DNA from: Planctomycetaceae bacterium
Lineage (GTDB): Bacteria > Planctomycetota > Planctomycetia > Planctomycetales > Planctomycetaceae
Length of the DNA stretch: 50,032 nucleotides
Direction: 5' to 3'
NCBI GenBank assembly: GCA_021732845.1
Contig: JAKFUF010000208.1
Span: 1 to 50,032, forward strand
Shown: piece after piece, positions 17,440-24,392 of the stretch
How the letters are laid out: each line of letters opens with the position of its first letter
Position numbering within the stretch: the stretch's first letter is position 1
Made by a program: the position numbers and the translations under genes
Notes under the pieces: model-generated
The model's database searches: none
What the model was told of the DNA's origin: nothing
The model's input: the letters and a program-made list of their open reading frames with translations, nothing else

Positions 17440-18324
17440 ATGACCTGTCCCTGGAAGAAGCTCGCCATCAGTGGCGCGCTGTTGCTGGTGTCGGTGGTGA
17501 CGTCGGCTCCGGCCTCCGCCGGGCTGTTCGGCAATTGGGGCCGCAATCGCTGCTGCCAACCGATCTGCGCTCCGATGTGTGCTCCTGTTTGCAACAGTTG
17601 CTCGTATGGGCCGGCTTATCCTGTTGGCTACGGCTCGATTGGAAATTGCTGCAACACGGGTGGTTGTGCCTCTGGCAACTGCGGCGTCAGCTCGTATTAC
17701 GGCCCTGTGATGCTGTCGGATGCCTGCTGCAATAACAATTGCGCCGGCGGGAACTGCAGCATCGACCCCAACGCCCCCGGTCGTGCTGCGAACGCCACCC
17801 CGACCCCGGCAAACGCTGCGAACCCCGCGAGCGCTACAAATTCTGCGGCTGGCGCAGGACGGACCAGCGCGAATGAAGCCCCCGAGCCGAACGATGGCGG
17901 GAAGCCCACGTTCAATGAAGTCGAATCGAACTCCAATAAGCCGGCCGCCGCGCCGATGAAGACCGGAATCGAGCAGTCGGTGAAGCCCCGCGCGACAACG
18001 CCCAAAATCCCCGCCGATGACGGCGGATTTGTCGCGCCCAAGGCCGCCACCGAAGACACCTACGACGAAGCCAATCCTCCGCCCGCCGCCAAGCCTGCCG
18101 ACAAAAACGCCCGCCTGCGGCAGGACGACGACGCGGAGTTCCCCCGCGCTCGCCCGACCGTGAACCTCGACGACAAGGTGGCCTGGAAGCCGGAAGCCAC
18201 CCGTCAGCGGCTGACCGTTCGCCCGACGATGACCGATGCCCGTTTGGTTCGTGCCGCCGCCTACCCAGGCTATCGGAATCTGGCCAAGACCAGTCCAATC
18301 GAAGCCAAAGTCGCCAAGAAGTAG
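17440..18324 (+). CDS. Secreted Cys-rich hypothetical protein
   Basis: A 294-residue protein starting at the ATG with AAGGA 6-10 bases upstream. The signal peptide is clear (KKLAISGALLLVSVVTSAPASA). The mature N-terminus is Cys-rich with repeated CAPMCAPVC, CCNTGGCASGNCG and CCNNNCAGGNCS patterns. The rest is a Pro/Ala/Thr-rich, apparently disordered tail ending in basic residues (RLTVRPTMTDARLVRAAAYP). Cys-rich secreted proteins of this style occur in planctomycetes, whose cell wall contains disulfide-rich protein; a cell-surface role is inference. Confidence 0.75.
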   Translation: MTCPWKKLAISGALLLVSVVTSAPASAGLFGNWGRNRCCQPICAPMCAPVCNSCSYGPAYPVGYGSIGNCCNTGGCASGNCGVSSYYGPVMLSDACCNNNCAGGNCSIDPNAPGRAANATPTPANAANPASATNSAAGAGRTSANEAPEPNDGGKPTFNEVESNSNKPAAAPMKTGIEQSVKPRATTPKIPADDGGFVAPKAATEDTYDEANPPPAAKPADKNARLRQDDDAEFPRARPTVNLDDKVAWKPEATRQRLTVRPTMTDARLVRAAAYPGYRNLAKTSPIEAKVAKK

Positions 18325-18585
18325 ACGCTACTGTCTGCTGCTGAACGTCGCCCCGTGGCACAGCCCGGGGCGATTTGCTTTTGGCCAGCGCTCCAATGCC
18401 TGATCTTCTCCCGCGGCAGAGCCAATGGTTGCCATAAGTGTTCGCAGATATGTTGCTTCCCTCTTGAAACCGAACCTCTCGGACGTGCAATTGCTCTTGT
18501 CGCCGCCAGCGAACGCTCGTTACTTTGGAGAAGTGAAATCCTCGCGGCGTGGGGGATTTCAAGTGTGGCTTCGGATGTGAGTGTG

Positions 18586-19128
18586 ATGAACCCGCGGGTG
18601 TTTGCGGAGCTGCTGACGAAGGTCCGTGGAGGTGACTCCGGGGCTTGGGACGCTCTGTGTCACCAGTACGGAAGCGTCGTTCGCACGGTCGTCGACGAAC
18701 AGGTCTCAGGCGTCTTCCGCGCGGCCATCGACCGCTCGCAATTGACCCGCGCCACCCTCCGCGACGCCCGGCAGGAACTGGCCGAATTTCGCGGCGACCA
18801 GGAATCTCAATGGGTCGAGTGGCTCATTTCCACGACCACGCGTAACGCCAAAGCCGCGCTGGAAGAGGCTGCCGCATCACCCGCCCTCGCCGAGACCGTG
18901 GCTGCCATGCCGCGGACCCCGCTGGCCCGCCTCATCGTGCTGGAACCGGCACACGATCTCGAATCGTGGCTCAATACCCTCCCCGAAATGCCCCGCCTGG
19001 CCGTCCGCCTCCGCTACTGGGAAGGGCTGCCCATCGCCGAGATGGCCCGACAGATGAACTGTACCGAACCCGCCGCCGCCGGCTGGCTGCTGGCCGGACT
19101 GCGGGCGATTCAATTGCAGTTGCGTTAA
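18586..19128 (+). CDS. ECF-like RNA polymerase sigma factor
   Basis: A 180-residue protein with sigma-70 region 2-like (GDSGAWDALCHQYGSVVRTV) and region 4-like (LPEMPRLAVRLRYWEGLPIA then EMARQMNCTEPAAAGWLLAG) segments, the pattern of ECF sigma factors expanded in planctomycetes. The start at 18586 is chosen over an open frame from 18355 because it begins just before region 2. Region 2 is divergent, with an insertion. No anti-sigma gene is visible next to it, so how it is controlled is unknown. Confidence 0.82.
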   Translation: MNPRVFAELLTKVRGGDSGAWDALCHQYGSVVRTVVDEQVSGVFRAAIDRSQLTRATLRDARQELAEFRGDQESQWVEWLISTTTRNAKAALEEAAASPALAETVAAMPRTPLARLIVLEPAHDLESWLNTLPEMPRLAVRLRYWEGLPIAEMARQMNCTEPAAAGWLLAGLRAIQLQLR

Positions 19129-19391
19129 GGATTGCGTCGTCAATCAAGGTGAATCAAGGTGGACGGGAGTCTGTAGAACGGCCTTCCCAGGCTGTTCGGT
19201 GGGCGGCTGATGTTCGCTTGCCGAAAAACCGCGGATGAGTGGATTGTGCTGGGAATTTGCCAAATCGATGGCGAATGGAGCATCGACCGTTCATCGGGAC
19301 GGCCTCGAAAGGTGCCCATAATCCTTCCCTCAACACGCACTCCCTGTAATTCGTGGTCCGCGAAGCAGACCATACCACTGAAGGGGTTGAC

Positions 19392-20132
19392 TCAATGATC
19401 CAGTGGCTCGATGGTAAAAAAGTCGATGCGTTCGCCACAGACCACGGCCCAACGGCTGCCTACAGGGTCCGATAAAATCCCGTTGCCTGGGAGCAACCAA
19501 TCTCCTTTCTCAGAAGTCGATTTGACAACTCGTCCGTTCAAACGCACAAGCTTGTTGGAATTGCTGCAACCAAATCCTCTCAATGTCTCTGTGACGTGAG
19601 ACAACAACACTTTGGGAAACTCATCTTCTTTGGCACCGGCATATTCACCATGCGGATATGCTGTTTGAATCTCGCCTGATTTGGCATCCAGCAGCCAACT
19701 TGTTCGATCAGGCATGTCGATCCAGAAGAACCCTGCTTGCCACGCGTCTCCCATTTGCTCGGCAATTCTCTGCGTGGCTTCGGCGGATCGACAATTGCGT
19801 ACCACGATTTGCGAGCCGTCGGCGCTATAGTTGATTGACCAGGGACCATGCTCGTCAGTACAGAATCCCCCACCCAATGGCTTGCTGGCCAAAAGTTGCG
19901 CCACTCGGAGTGACTGATGGATTCGCGGCACATCCTCGAAGTCTTCGTGTGCGGGCACCGGGCAGAGAAACACTTCTCCCTTGGAGCTGACGGCTGCGAA
20001 TCGTTCTTCCGCAGGTGAAGCGTCAACAGCGACGATCGCGCCAGCGCCGCACATCATGCTGGCCAGTTTTCGGGTCAGCAACGATTCCCAAATCGATACA
20101 GATCCGTCGACCTGACAGTTATTTTGGCCACA
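19392..20132 (-). pseudogene. 5'-truncated WD40/beta-propeller gene
   Basis: The frame is open from 20132 to 19392 with no convincing start: the first ATG pair comes after the sequence DGSVSIWE, which is a WD40 blade ending. Other blade-like pieces follow (RFAAVSSKGEVFLC, INYSADGSQIVVRN, DAKSGEIQTAYP). The upstream part of the gene is missing: just before DGSVSIWE the DNA becomes related to the right end of the 210-bp dispersed repeat. I infer that insertion or recombination at the repeat removed the 5' half. The remaining 3' end could still be expressed from a TTG at 20081. Lower GC than neighbours. Confidence 0.6.
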
Positions 20133-20156
20133 TTAATTAGCTTAGGACCGGACAAA

Positions 20157-20366
20157 GAATAAGGATCGCGGTAACACTAACATGGTGAAGTTGCTTGGGA
20201 TGGACACCGATTGAGGGCAGATTCATCAGCCGGCACGCGTTAGCGTCCGGTTCGTGGCGTTGGCGTCTTCCGATCATCCTCCAACCGGGGGCTAAGGCCG
20301 GCTAAGGCCCTCCGGCTCATTGGCTGTGCGGCTCGTCAAAAATCGACAGTTATTCTTGCCGCCGTC
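20157..20366. repeat. 210-bp dispersed repeat, copy A
   Basis: Nearly identical to 34906-35116. It differs by point changes plus two small internal tandem duplications: GGCTAAGGCC is doubled here, while a CGCGTTAG-type segment is doubled in the other copy. The ends are imperfect inverted repeats (GCGGTAAC-type left, GCGGCAAGAATAAC when the right end is complemented). A partial extra copy of the right end lies just upstream (about 20112-20146). It directly abuts the left end of the cassette cluster. Confidence 0.9.
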
Positions 20367-20372
20367 CTTAGC

Positions 20373-20609
20373 TTAGGTACGCTGCTGTGTTTCGCTTTCC
20401 GTAACAACTTCGACATCAATCCCCGATTGCATGGCTGCCGTCCGCGCGTGACGGCCATTTTTGCGGAGTGCCTTCGTCAGTTCATGATCCCGAACGACAA
20501 CCTTGGCAATCACTCCTTCGGCCAATGGGTCGTACCCCAGCACGATGTCCACGACTTCAATGTGCGAAAAGGCATTTCGAATGATTTGCAGCGACTCATC
20601 CTGTGTCAT
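20373..20609 (-). CDS. Small hypothetical protein
   Basis: A 78-residue protein, MTQDESLQIIRNAFSHIEVV onward, with GAGGTG 4-9 bases before the ATG at 20609 (a longer frame to 20648 has no SD). It contains a helix-strand pattern followed by the basic stretch HELTKALRKNGRHARTA. I do not recognise the family. No attC is visible on its downstream side, where copy A of the dispersed repeat begins 7 bases away, so it is either the terminal cassette or a flanking gene. Confidence 0.6.
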   Translation of the reverse strand: MTQDESLQIIRNAFSHIEVVDIVLGYDPLAEGVIAKVVVRDHELTKALRKNGRHARTAAMQSGIDVEVVTESETQQRT

Positions 20610-20702
20610 ACGCACCTCACATTTATTCCGCCTTGCGCCCGTGTTCACCCACGTGAGTTGATTCTCTCCTGACCTCGCTGGCGGAGTTTGCCCCGCTCCG
20701 GG

Positions 20703-21173
20703 TCATCCCGACCACAAGGTGCGAATCGCCGTGTCACGATCGTCGCGGAACTTCTGCCAACCCTCGGCATCGGCACCGAAATCAATCTGCTGGCTGGCGC
20801 CATTCTCGGTTGCAAGCCAGTTCTTTGGAACACAAATCGACGCGAGCGCCGGAATCGGGTTGCCGTCGCCACGAACTTCAACGCTCAGTGTGAGCAGTGG
20901 CTGCTCCTCGAAACCATAGAGTTGAATCGAGAAGTCGTCGGCCTCGAGATCACCCAACAGCTTTGAACGGGCAAAACTCGCTTGAATCTCCGGTGGCCAA
21001 GCAGGAATCAACTTATGGAATGGATGGTCCGGTATCTCCTTGATCTGTTCGAGAAGCGGTGGTTGTTCGAACCACTGCAACGAAGGCAATGCAGTGGAAA
21101 TGTGATCGACAACCGCTTGGCGGTCACCCAGTGGCTCACCACTCCCGGCACTGATCGTCAGTTCCCATGGCAT
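20703..21173 (-). CDS. Hypothetical protein, cassette-type gene
   Basis: A 156-residue acidic, Trp/Pro-containing protein (MPWELTISAGSGEPLGDRQA). AGAGGAA lies 10 bases before the ATG and immediately inside the cassette after the attC at 21187-21283. The middle reads as alternating strands (FSIQLYGFEEQPLLTLSVEV), the end as a helix (AEGWQKFRDDRDTAIRTLW). No family recognised. No attC is seen between it and the next gene (20609), so its own recombination site seems lost. Confidence 0.7.
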   Translation of the reverse strand: MPWELTISAGSGEPLGDRQAVVDHISTALPSLQWFEQPPLLEQIKEIPDHPFHKLIPAWPPEIQASFARSKLLGDLEADDFSIQLYGFEEQPLLTLSVEVRGDGNPIPALASICVPKNWLATENGASQQIDFGADAEGWQKFRDDRDTAIRTLWSG

Positions 21174-21186
21174 ACGAATCGGTTCC

Positions 21187-21283
21187 TCTTAAGGACCAGG
21201 TTAACCCGCGTGTGCTGCGGGCGGGGTTAAACTCACGGGAAATGCCGTCCGCGGCTCACGGCGGGTTGAACCGCTTGTTAGGC
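21187..21283 (-). repeat. attC site 1
   Basis: On the minus strand it reads R'' GCCTAAC, AAGCGG, L'' TTCAACCC ... L' GGGTTAACC, TGGTC, then a degenerate R' (CTTAAGA in place of GTTRRRY). The arms are complementary with an imperfect central stem. About 85% identical to attC 7. The stop codon TAA of the upstream cassette gene (21278-21559) lies inside GCCTAAC. Confidence 0.85.
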
Positions 21284-21559
21284 AAGACGGCCCGCAATGG
21301 ATGTGCGGACCAGTTGGCCATCGGCCACATGCCAAAAGATGAGCGTGTCCGTTGCGGAGTCGATGTAAGAATGCATTCGCTCGACTTCCTCTTCCCAAAG
21401 CCCCCCGTCCCAGTCGTCAGTGACGATCTCGTAGAGAGAGTTGCTGATTCGTTGCCCCGGAAGGGCGTCCAAGAGAGAGTTGAGCATCTCCCTCGCATCT
21501 GGATCGCGGACCCGTGCATAGACCAGAATGTCTCCCCCAGCAGGTTCCGCGTCCACCAT
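21278..21559 (-). CDS. Cas2-like ferredoxin-fold protein in an integron cassette
   Basis: A 93-residue protein. The order of motifs matches CRISPR-associated Cas2 and the related VapD fold: an N-terminal strand DILVYARVRDPDAREMLNSL, the Cas2-typical GQRISNSLYEI (compare G-x-R-V-Q-x-S-V-F-E), a helix EEEVERMHSYID, and a final strand SATDTLIFWHV (compare P-E-x-D-S-x-R-F-Y). The metal-binding Asp of Cas2 (Y-D-V at the end of strand 1) reads Y-A-R here, so nuclease activity is doubtful. SD AGAGGA lies just after the attC 2 crossover. No cas1, other cas gene or CRISPR array is present. A toxin-type RNase or structural Cas2 relative is possible. Confidence 0.6.
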   Translation of the reverse strand: MVDAEPAGGDILVYARVRDPDAREMLNSLLDALPGQRISNSLYEIVTDDWDGGLWEEEVERMHSYIDSATDTLIFWHVADGQLVRTSIAGRLA

Positions 21560-21565
21560 ATCTTC

Positions 21566-21663
21566 CTCTTAACCGCCAGACGCCCAGGCTACCCCTGGGC
21601 CAAGACCAGCCGAGAATTGTGATTGTGGGTGCCGCCCACGTCGGATTGAACCAATTGTTAAGC
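21566..21663 (-). repeat. attC site 2
   Basis: Minus strand: R'' GCTTAAC, AATTGG, L'' TTCAATCCGACG ... CGTCTGGCG, R' GTTAAGA. The inner arms CCGACG and CGTCTGG pair with one bulged base, as expected of attC folding. The centre contains a second small palindrome (GGCCCAGGGGTAGCCTGGGC). It lies between two cassette genes. Confidence 0.75.
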
Positions 21664-21826
21664 AATACTCCCAGGGCTGGATCCTCTGCCAATGGATCGG
21701 CGCGTGGCGGTACTGTTGCGGCAGTTCCTCCTTCGCTTGCTCCACCGAGTCGTAGTCGAAATCCTGCTGCGTCTGCCACGCAAAATCGCAACTGAATCGA
21801 TATACCTTTGCCGTCTCTGCGTACAT
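21569..21826 (-). CDS. Small hypothetical protein reading through its attC site
   Basis: An 85-residue protein from ATG 21826 (a TTG at 21838 is the alternative): MYAETAKVYRFSCDFAWQTQ followed by DFDYDSVEQAKEELPQQYRH and HWQRIQPWEYCLTIGSI. There is no stop codon before the attC, so the last 30 or so residues are encoded by attC 2 itself and the frame ends at its R' end. No recognised domain; the alternating strand/helix pattern suggests a small alpha/beta fold. The C-terminal extension may be non-functional. Confidence 0.55.
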   Translation of the reverse strand: MYAETAKVYRFSCDFAWQTQQDFDYDSVEQAKEELPQQYRHAPIHWQRIQPWEYCLTIGSIRRGRHPQSQFSAGLGPGVAWASGG

Positions 21827-21962
21827 GCAAATGGCCAAGCCATGGATTGGTGTGCCTGCGACATCGTTGACATCGTTACCGACGGTACCGAACGGCTTAT
21901 CGGACCATGCCCATTCAAGTACATCCGCGCCATCGATCTGTGGGGGGCGGCTTCATTATGAC

Positions 21963-21992
21963 GCCTAACGACCAGGTTGACCTTGTTAGGTG
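21963..21992 (-). repeat. Collapsed attC remnant (attC site 3)
   Basis: Minus strand CCTAACAAGGTCAACCTGGTCGTTAGGC: both outer halves of an attC (CCTAACAAGG and TGGTCGTTAGGC) are fused within 28-30 bases with the whole central stem missing. It is best explained as an internal deletion of an attC like sites 1 and 7. Confidence 0.6.
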
Positions 21993-22264
21993 GGGCGGAC
22001 GCGAGCGAGCGGGGAGGGCACGATATGAATGCTACCACGAGGCGATGGAGTTGTGAACGGCTTCGGGCGGAATTGACCCGGCGACTGCAGCGTAAACAGC
22101 TTGGAGCCGCCGATGTGACCAGCACACGCCCAGACGAACGGCGCAGGCTTAACGATAAGGCACATCGGCCCCGCACCGCCGAGCAAGCCATGATACCAGG
22201 AACAGCGCTGCAGTAATGCGAAGTTTGCCGCAGCGCGAGGTTAGGCGTCATGCGCGGCGAGCCA
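21993..22264. other. Cassette-like segment without a convincing gene
   Basis: About 270 bases between the collapsed attC and the S1-like gene. Open frames are short and unconvincing. It contains the possible degenerate attC 4 (22147-22246) and the 13-mer GAATGCTACCACG (22027-22039), also present at 24031-24043. I interpret it as an empty or decayed cassette. Confidence 0.4.
22147..22246 (-). repeat. Possible degenerate attC site 4
   Basis: Minus strand begins R'' GCCTAAC and ends R' GTTAAGC, about 100 bases apart, directly downstream of the S1-like gene. Inner pairing is weak (GCGGC with GCCGA), so this site belongs to a different attC subtype or is decayed. Confidence 0.4.
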
Positions 22265-22579
22265 TCAATGGTGGATCCAGTCCAAGTGTTGAAGCTGCGT
22301 GAGACGCACATCCTTTGGCTTGAGGCACCAGGCCAGCACGCGCGCCTCCACCCGCGAGCCGACCGGCGGATAATCGGCCGGGAATTCGATGCGATGCTTC
22401 GGATTGGCGACCAATAGCCCGAAATGGATGATCTCCAGCAGAGCCACCACGTCGGGCAACGAATCGAGGCGCACGAAGATGCCGAAGCGTTGGCAGGAGA
22501 CGACCTCGCCGGTAACAGGCGTGCCGGGCGGATATGCGGCAATGAGCTTGTCCCACGCTTCTTGTGTGAACGCCGCCAT
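22265..22579 (-). CDS. S1-like RNA-binding domain protein in a cassette
   Basis: A 104-residue protein. Start MAAFTQEAWDKLIAAYPPG at 22579 is supported by GGGAG 8-9 bases upstream. The sequence PPGTPVTGEVVSCQRFGIFV, then RLDSLPDVVALLEI and PVGSRVEARVLAWCLKPKDV has the strand order of an S1/OB fold (G-x-V-x-x-x-x-x-F-G-x-F-V). S1 domains bind RNA or single-stranded nucleic acid. It is a stand-alone, single-domain version, with no ribosomal or polynucleotide phosphorylase context. Function unknown. Confidence 0.6.
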   Translation of the reverse strand: MAAFTQEAWDKLIAAYPPGTPVTGEVVSCQRFGIFVRLDSLPDVVALLEIIHFGLLVANPKHRIEFPADYPPVGSRVEARVLAWCLKPKDVRLTQLQHLDWIHH

Positions 22580-22597
22580 ACGCTCTGCTCCCGGGAC

Positions 22598-22687
22598 GCC
22601 TAACGACCAGCGTAACCGGGTGGCGAGAGTACGCTGTCCATCAAAATTCGGCCGGATTCGCCACTCTGGTTCACGCAATTGTTCGTC
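22598..22687 (-). repeat. attC site 5
   Basis: Located between the S1-like gene and the next cassette gene upstream (22730-23194). The plus-strand left end GCCTAACGACCAGCGTAACC is a normal R'/L' half. The other end (GGTTCACGCAATTGTTCGTC) is degenerate at the GTTRRRY triplet. The central stem is imperfect. Confidence 0.65.
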
Positions 22688-22729
22688 GCCCTTGAACGAT
22701 AATACGAGCTTGAGGCGACAGGATGTAAA

Positions 22730-23194
22730 TTAGGTTCGTGTATCAAAACGGATGAAGACAAATAGAACGTGCGTTTCAGGGCACACGTACCGCTGTCCTC
22801 CCACAACTCGTTCTTCATAGCCAAAGTCCTCTTCCTTGACGCTGCTTGCTTCGTACGTTTTGGCGCACGCGGGGCAGTGCACGGCACGATACTTGTGTTC
22901 GGCGACCATCGGGCCAATGCAATCTTCGAGTCCGTGGTGACCTTCAGGTGGGTCCGAAGAATTACCCTGATCGGTGTTTTCGACCAGCAATTCAAGTGCC
23001 TGAATAGTGGGAGTCCAGGCGGCTGCCAATTCCTCGGCAGGAGGGTCTTGTCCCGGAACGTCTTTCACGTATCCGCAAAAGTCACGCCGCTCGTAGGCGA
23101 AATCGAGGAGAGCAAGCAGATCAAGCTCGAACGTCGCTCGTTGAACATTGAACCCAAGGTCTGCACGAGTGGCGGGGGTATATCGAAGAAACAT
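22730..23194 (-). CDS. Hypothetical cassette protein with Cys pair
   Basis: A 154-residue protein starting MFLRYTPATRADLGFNVQRA with GAGG 5-8 bases upstream of the ATG. A C-terminal segment reads YRAVHCPACAKTYEASSVKE then VVGGQRYVCPETHVLFVF, suggesting a small zinc ribbon, although only one CxxC pair is complete. It resembles proteins of unknown function common in planctomycete cassettes by its style only; no specific family recognised. Confidence 0.65.
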   Translation of the reverse strand: MFLRYTPATRADLGFNVQRATFELDLLALLDFAYERRDFCGYVKDVPGQDPPAEELAAAWTPTIQALELLVENTDQGNSSDPPEGHHGLEDCIGPMVAEHKYRAVHCPACAKTYEASSVKEEDFGYEERVVGGQRYVCPETHVLFVFIRFDTRT

Positions 23195-23239
23195 TCGTGC
23201 CTCGGTGAAATCGAGTTGGAGGACAGAGTCTGCTTTTGC

Positions 23240-23339
23240 GGCGAACGCCCAGGTTAACCCGCGTTGTGCCGCGAGTGTCGACCATCATTTTACCCCAAAC
23301 CCGGCCGCGGCACACGTCGGGTTGAACCGCTTGTTAGGC
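23240..23339 (-). repeat. attC site 6
   Basis: Minus strand: R'' GCCTAAC, AAGCGG, L'' TTCAACCC ... GGGTTAACC, TGGGC, R' GTTCGCC. The long central stem includes CGTGTGCCGCGG pairing with CGCGGCACAACGC. The crossover end GTTCGCC is degenerate relative to GTTRRRY. Confidence 0.8.
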
Positions 23340-23418
23340 AGGGCGACCTGGCGGGAGGCGGCGTGGACGACCCGGCACGGGGTGAATGCGGCTACGAAAT
23401 GCGACTGGACCGCAAGGG

Positions 23419-23847
23419 CTATTGGACTGGATATTTTTCTCCCCAATTGAAAGTCGGCAGAGCAGCGTGAAAGCGATCGTATTGCGTGAGGCTGCAAAAA
23501 TACCATTCATTGAAGCCAAAATTGTAGTCGGTTTTGACAAACCATTTGCTCATCCATTGCCCAACGTGACAATGAGGCGGATCAATCGAACACGCAGGGT
23601 AGTCGGAATAAGATTGTTCGCATTGTCCATGCTCTGGGCCAAAGTTCTGCCAGCACCATCGATTGATGAAATCAAGTTCTGGAAAGGCCACTTGAAGCAT
23701 TATCGGGCATGGGTATAAGTGAAGCCTAGCGTTGCGATCTTCGTCTTCAAGCAAGGGGGCAACGTTTGTTCTCTCCAAACCCACATTCGATTGCTCCACC
23801 GCAAGATACTCCGCGTAACTCGACAGGAGGAGCGTCCGAATTGCCAT
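23419..23847 (-). CDS. Hypothetical cassette protein, Trp/Cys-rich
   Basis: A 142-residue protein starting at the ATG at 23847 (a TTG precedes it; SD GGGGA). It is aromatic- and Cys-rich, with LDFINRWCWQNFGPEHGQCE, SYSDYPACSIDPPHCHVGQW and YNFGFNEWYFCSLTQYDRFH. Seven Cys and several His might bind metal, but no known family is recognised. GC content is distinctly lower than in the neighbouring core genes, which fits acquisition as a cassette. Confidence 0.6.
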   Translation of the reverse strand: MAIRTLLLSSYAEYLAVEQSNVGLERTNVAPLLEDEDRNARLHLYPCPIMLQVAFPELDFINRWCWQNFGPEHGQCEQSYSDYPACSIDPPHCHVGQWMSKWFVKTDYNFGFNEWYFCSLTQYDRFHAALPTFNWGEKYPVQ

Positions 23848-23886
23848 CAAGGCATCCCCGCGTGTAATGAGTCCTGAGATCGTGTT

Positions 23887-23985
23887 GCCTAACGACCAAG
23901 GTTAACCCGCGTGTGCCGCGGGCGGGATTGAACTCACGGGAAAATGCCGACTGCGGCACACGTCGGGTTGAACCGCTTGTTAGGC
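23887..23985 (-). repeat. attC site 7 (best preserved)
   Basis: Minus strand: R'' GCCTAAC, AAGCGG, L'' TTCAACCCGACGTGTGCCG ... CGGCACACGCGGGTTAACC, TTGGTC, R' GTTAGGC. The outer and inner boxes are complete and complementary, and the spacers are of normal length (6 and 6 bases). Total about 99 bp. It is the template for recognising the other sites. Confidence 0.9.
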
Positions 23986-24116
23986 AAGACGGCCCTGAGG
24001 GACATATGCGCCGACGACATGGGACGGGGTGAATGCTACCACGTGACCGATGGGATTGGGAATGGCTTTGTGCGGGAGGCCGAGGAACGATCACTTTTTC
24101 GGTGCCGGGATAGAGG

Positions 24117-24392
24117 TTAGTGATCGCCAATGGTGAGCGATCCCTTGAAGGTGACAACGTCGCCGGGCTGCTCGTCTTCTAAAACCGGGCCGTCTGATTC
24201 TTCTCGCTCCTCGTTCGTTTGATAGTGCCACGACATGCTCCACAGCCCGCCTGATTCCAGCACGTGAAGTTTTTGGAGCACAAATTGCACGGTCGACTTC
24301 CTCGCACGCTCGGGCATGCGATCCCACAGGGCCGACCAAGCGTCTCGGTCAAATTGACCGGATTCCAAATGCTTTCGATCTTCCGGAGTCAT
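24117..24392 (-). CDS. Small hypothetical cassette protein
   Basis: A 91-residue acidic protein (MTPEDRKHLESGQFDRDAWS, LWDRMPERARKSTVQFVLQK then TNEEREESDGPVLEDEQPGD). It has a predicted helical N-terminus and ends with strands (VVTFKGSLTIGDH). No SD is obvious. It is the first gene of the array as read from the 24.4-kb end, with attC 7 downstream of it. A single R''-like GCCTAAC occurs at 24413-24419, upstream of the gene, and may be a remnant. Confidence 0.6.
   Translation of the reverse strand: MTPEDRKHLESGQFDRDAWSALWDRMPERARKSTVQFVLQKLHVLESGGLWSMSWHYQTNEEREESDGPVLEDEQPGDVVTFKGSLTIGDH

Noticed and set aside
17127-17594. Minus-strand open frame over the Cys-rich gene and the intergenic region
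   Set aside because: No good start or motif; most of it is antisense to the plus-strand secreted protein gene.
18355-18585. Upstream extension of the sigma factor
   Set aside because: It is Cys/His-rich and unlike the conserved start of sigma region 2; the start at 18586 is preferred.
21201-21398. Minus-strand frame across attC 1
   Set aside because: Same kind of attC read-through as at 23747; it overlaps the Cas2-like gene in another frame.
23747-24157. Minus-strand frame across attC 7
   Set aside because: It consists of attC sequence read as protein (peptide words such as SGSTRRVPQ) and overlaps a cassette gene; no SD or family.
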